From assembly GCA_002328865.1 (NCBI GenBank), contig DCWO01000176.1:844-33370 (forward strand): a stretch of 32,527 bases of DNA, read 5' to 3'. The first letter of the stretch is position 1. Each line of letters opens with the position of its first letter. Origin of the DNA: Dehalococcoidia bacterium UBA2160. GTDB lineage: Bacteria > Chloroflexota > Dehalococcoidia > Lucifugimonadales > UBA1123. Shown here piece by piece: positions 30,885 to 32,527 of the stretch. Below the pieces are notes generated by a model that worked only from the letters and a program-made list of their open reading frames with translations, did no database searches and had not been told where the DNA came from. The position numbers and the translations under genes are program-made.

Positions 30885-32527
30885 CTAACGGATCACGCGA
30901 CCAGCCGCCACATCGACGACACCCATGTCGGTGACCCTGAGCTCCGGGATCACCGGCAAGGCCAGGAACGACAGGGTCGAGTAGGGCGACGGTAGGGAGC
31001 AACCCAGCTTCGTAGCTGCTCGTTCGAGATCTTCGATGCCAGCCACCACGAACTCCAACGGCTCGAACGAGAGCAGTCCGGCGATCGGGAGCGCCAACGA
31101 TGCGATCACTACGCCGTCGACGACGCATGCCAGGCCTCCGCGATTCCGTTCGATCTCCTTTGCCGCCGCGAAGATGTCGTCGTCATCGACGCCGACCACG
31201 ACTATGTTATGTGAATCGTGGGCAATCGATGTGCCGATGGCGCCGCGCTTCATGCCGAACCCTTTGACGAGGCCGATGCCGATATTCCCCGTGGTTTTAT
31301 GGCGTTCGATAACCGCGATTTTGATCACGTCGCGCTCAAGATCAACCTGCACGAGACCGTCTACGATCTCAGGGCGAACATCGACACTTCGAGTGCCAAT
31401 CTGATCGGGAACGACTTCCACGACGGGGAAGGCGCCTGACCCATTCGCTTTGAGTTCGAGGTTTGAGCGGTCGTACGGCCGGACTTTGAAAGTATCTTCC
31501 ATGAACTTGGTTCGTGGGCTCCCAGCTTGAAACAGCGGTCTGCCGTTCTCGGCAACCTTACGACCTCGGCAGTACACCTCGTCGACCTTGAACTCCCGCA
31601 GATCGCTCAACACCAACAGGTTGGCGTGATATCCGGGACCGATGCCCCCGTAGCCGTCGAGGCGGAAGTACCGCGCAGGGTTGAGCGTCGCCATCTGCAC
31701 CGCCCGCACCGGCTCCATGCCCAAGCGGATCGCTTTACGCACCACGGCGTCCACGTCGCCATCACGATGGATGTCCTTGGCGTTGCGGTCGTCCACCACC
31801 AGCATGCAACGGTGGTATTGCCGTCGTTGACTAGGGGCAGCAACGCTTCCAGGTTCTTCTCCGTGGAGCCTTCACGTATCATGAGGTGTGCCCCGCGCCG
31901 GAGCTTTTCGAGTCCTTCCTCGTAACCCACGCATTCGTGGTCGGACGACACGAGAGGGCAGAGGTAGGCGTTGAGGCGCTTGCCTCGCACTCTAGGAGCA
32001 TGGCCGTCGAGCACTCTGCCGTCGGCGGCCGTTATCGTTTCCAGGACGCTGCGATCTGCGTCGATCACGCCCTGAAAGTTCATCATCTCGCCGAGACCTC
32101 GCGCGCCTTTCCATCGGAGGATCTGGCGAATCTCGGCGGGTCCCAATTCGGCGCCGGACGTTTCCAGCGCGGTCGACGGGACGCATGACGGCGCCATGAG
32201 GAAGAGGTCGAGCGGCAACCGGCGAGCCGCGTCCAACACGCTCCGGACCCCCGCGATGCCCGCGACGTTGGCGATCTCGTGCAGATCGGTCACGACGGCG
32301 ACTGTTCCGTGGGGCACGACGGCTCTGGCGTACTGCCCGACGTGGAACATGGAGCTTTCGATGTGAACATGGCCGTCTATCAAACCAGGGCAGAGGTACT
32401 GGCCCTTCAGATCGACGACCCGTTCGGCTTCCGCATAGCTGCCCACGCCGGCGACGCGTCCTTCGGCCACGGCCACCGCGCCCTCCTCGATCTCGCCAGT
32501 GAACGTATTGACGATCTTCGCGTTCAC
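30885..32527 (-). pseudogene. ade: adenine deaminase, frameshifted and cut by the window edge
   Basis: The N-terminal part runs from the window edge (32527) in one frame: I-V-N-T-F-T-G-E-I, then C-P-G-L-I-D-G-H-V-H-I-E-S-S-M with the metal pair H-x-H, G-E-M-M-N-F-Q-G-V and L-M-I-R-E-G-S-T-E-K-N-L. Near 31805-31820 the reading changes by -1 into a second frame (from 31805 to 30885): C-M-L-V-V-D-D-R-N, R-A-V-Q-M-A-T-L-N-P-A-R-Y-F, and S-I-A-H-D-S-H-N. Together these make an almost complete Ade (adenine to hypoxanthine and ammonia). One missing base in the stretch ACCACCG explains the break. It could be a true inactivating deletion or a sequencing error. The few first residues probably lie outside the window; the GTG at 32525-32527 may not be the start. 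Confidence 0.85.

Noticed and set aside
1..32527. CRISPR array, rRNA genes, insertion sequences
   Set aside because: No regularly spaced short repeats, no rRNA-like stretches and no transposase were seen on either strand.

Overview
This is a gene-dense, GC-rich (by eye about 60%) bacterial chromosome segment. It carries housekeeping genes (tsaD, tex, SRP RNA, rsmA, ispE, dinG, a tRNA-Pro) mixed with many catabolic and redox enzymes: a galactonate-dehydratase-like enolase-superfamily enzyme, three amidohydrolase-superfamily enzymes, two D-threonine-aldolase-like paralogues, a tartrate/D-malate-dehydrogenase-like enzyme, a thioredoxin-reductase-like flavoprotein and an SDR. This mix fits a Chloroflexota genome of the Dehalococcoidia/SAR202 type, a group known for expanded enolase-superfamily paralogues. 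That placement is inference from gene content; no taxonomic marker was compared. TTG starts appear unusually common (at least six genes).

Layout. 1-120: tail of a SnoaL-like protein. 240-1268: tsaD, whose stop interlocks with that of a convergent small membrane protein (1265-1810). 1875-3101: metal-dependent amidohydrolase, divergent from 3280-5675, which holds two tandem PLP fold-III paralogues. The first has lost the PLP lysine, and a duplicated 69-nt double-hairpin repeat lies between them. 6001-7140: enolase-superfamily dehydratase. 7151-8984: minus-strand flavoprotein disulfide reductase and SDR. 9156-10365: methyltransferase and NUDIX hydrolase. 10521-10766: orphan RHH protein. 11134-20858: a plus-strand core block of tex, SRP RNA with a strong promoter, the overlapping rsmA-ispE-membrane protein genes, a PHP protein, dinG with an N-terminal exonuclease, and an OGG-type glycosylase. 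20902-23232: membrane-anchored STAND/NB-ARC-TPR protein, head-to-head with tRNA-Pro(GGG). 23728-25459: two overlapping membrane-protein genes. 25902-26967: a redox pair, a glutaredoxin and a TlpA-like redoxin-TPR protein. 27132-27915: ArsR and SRPBCC pair behind a perfect palindromic operator. 28209-30713: dehydrogenase and hydantoinase-like genes. 30885-32527: adenine deaminase, frameshifted and running off the window.

The most notable item is the redoxin gene at 25902-26630. Its frame is interrupted only by a UGA exactly where the redox-active cysteine of the TlpA motif is expected (Trp-Ala-Ser-Trp-UGA-Ala-Cys-Arg). A 6-bp stem-loop with a G in its loop lies about 20 nt downstream, where a bacterial SECIS would sit. 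This makes it a candidate selenoprotein with an unusual U-x-C spacing; a nonsense mutation remains the alternative. Second are the PLP-lysine-less aldolase paralogue and the two-TM STAND NTPase, which resembles bacterial immune-type signalling ATPases.
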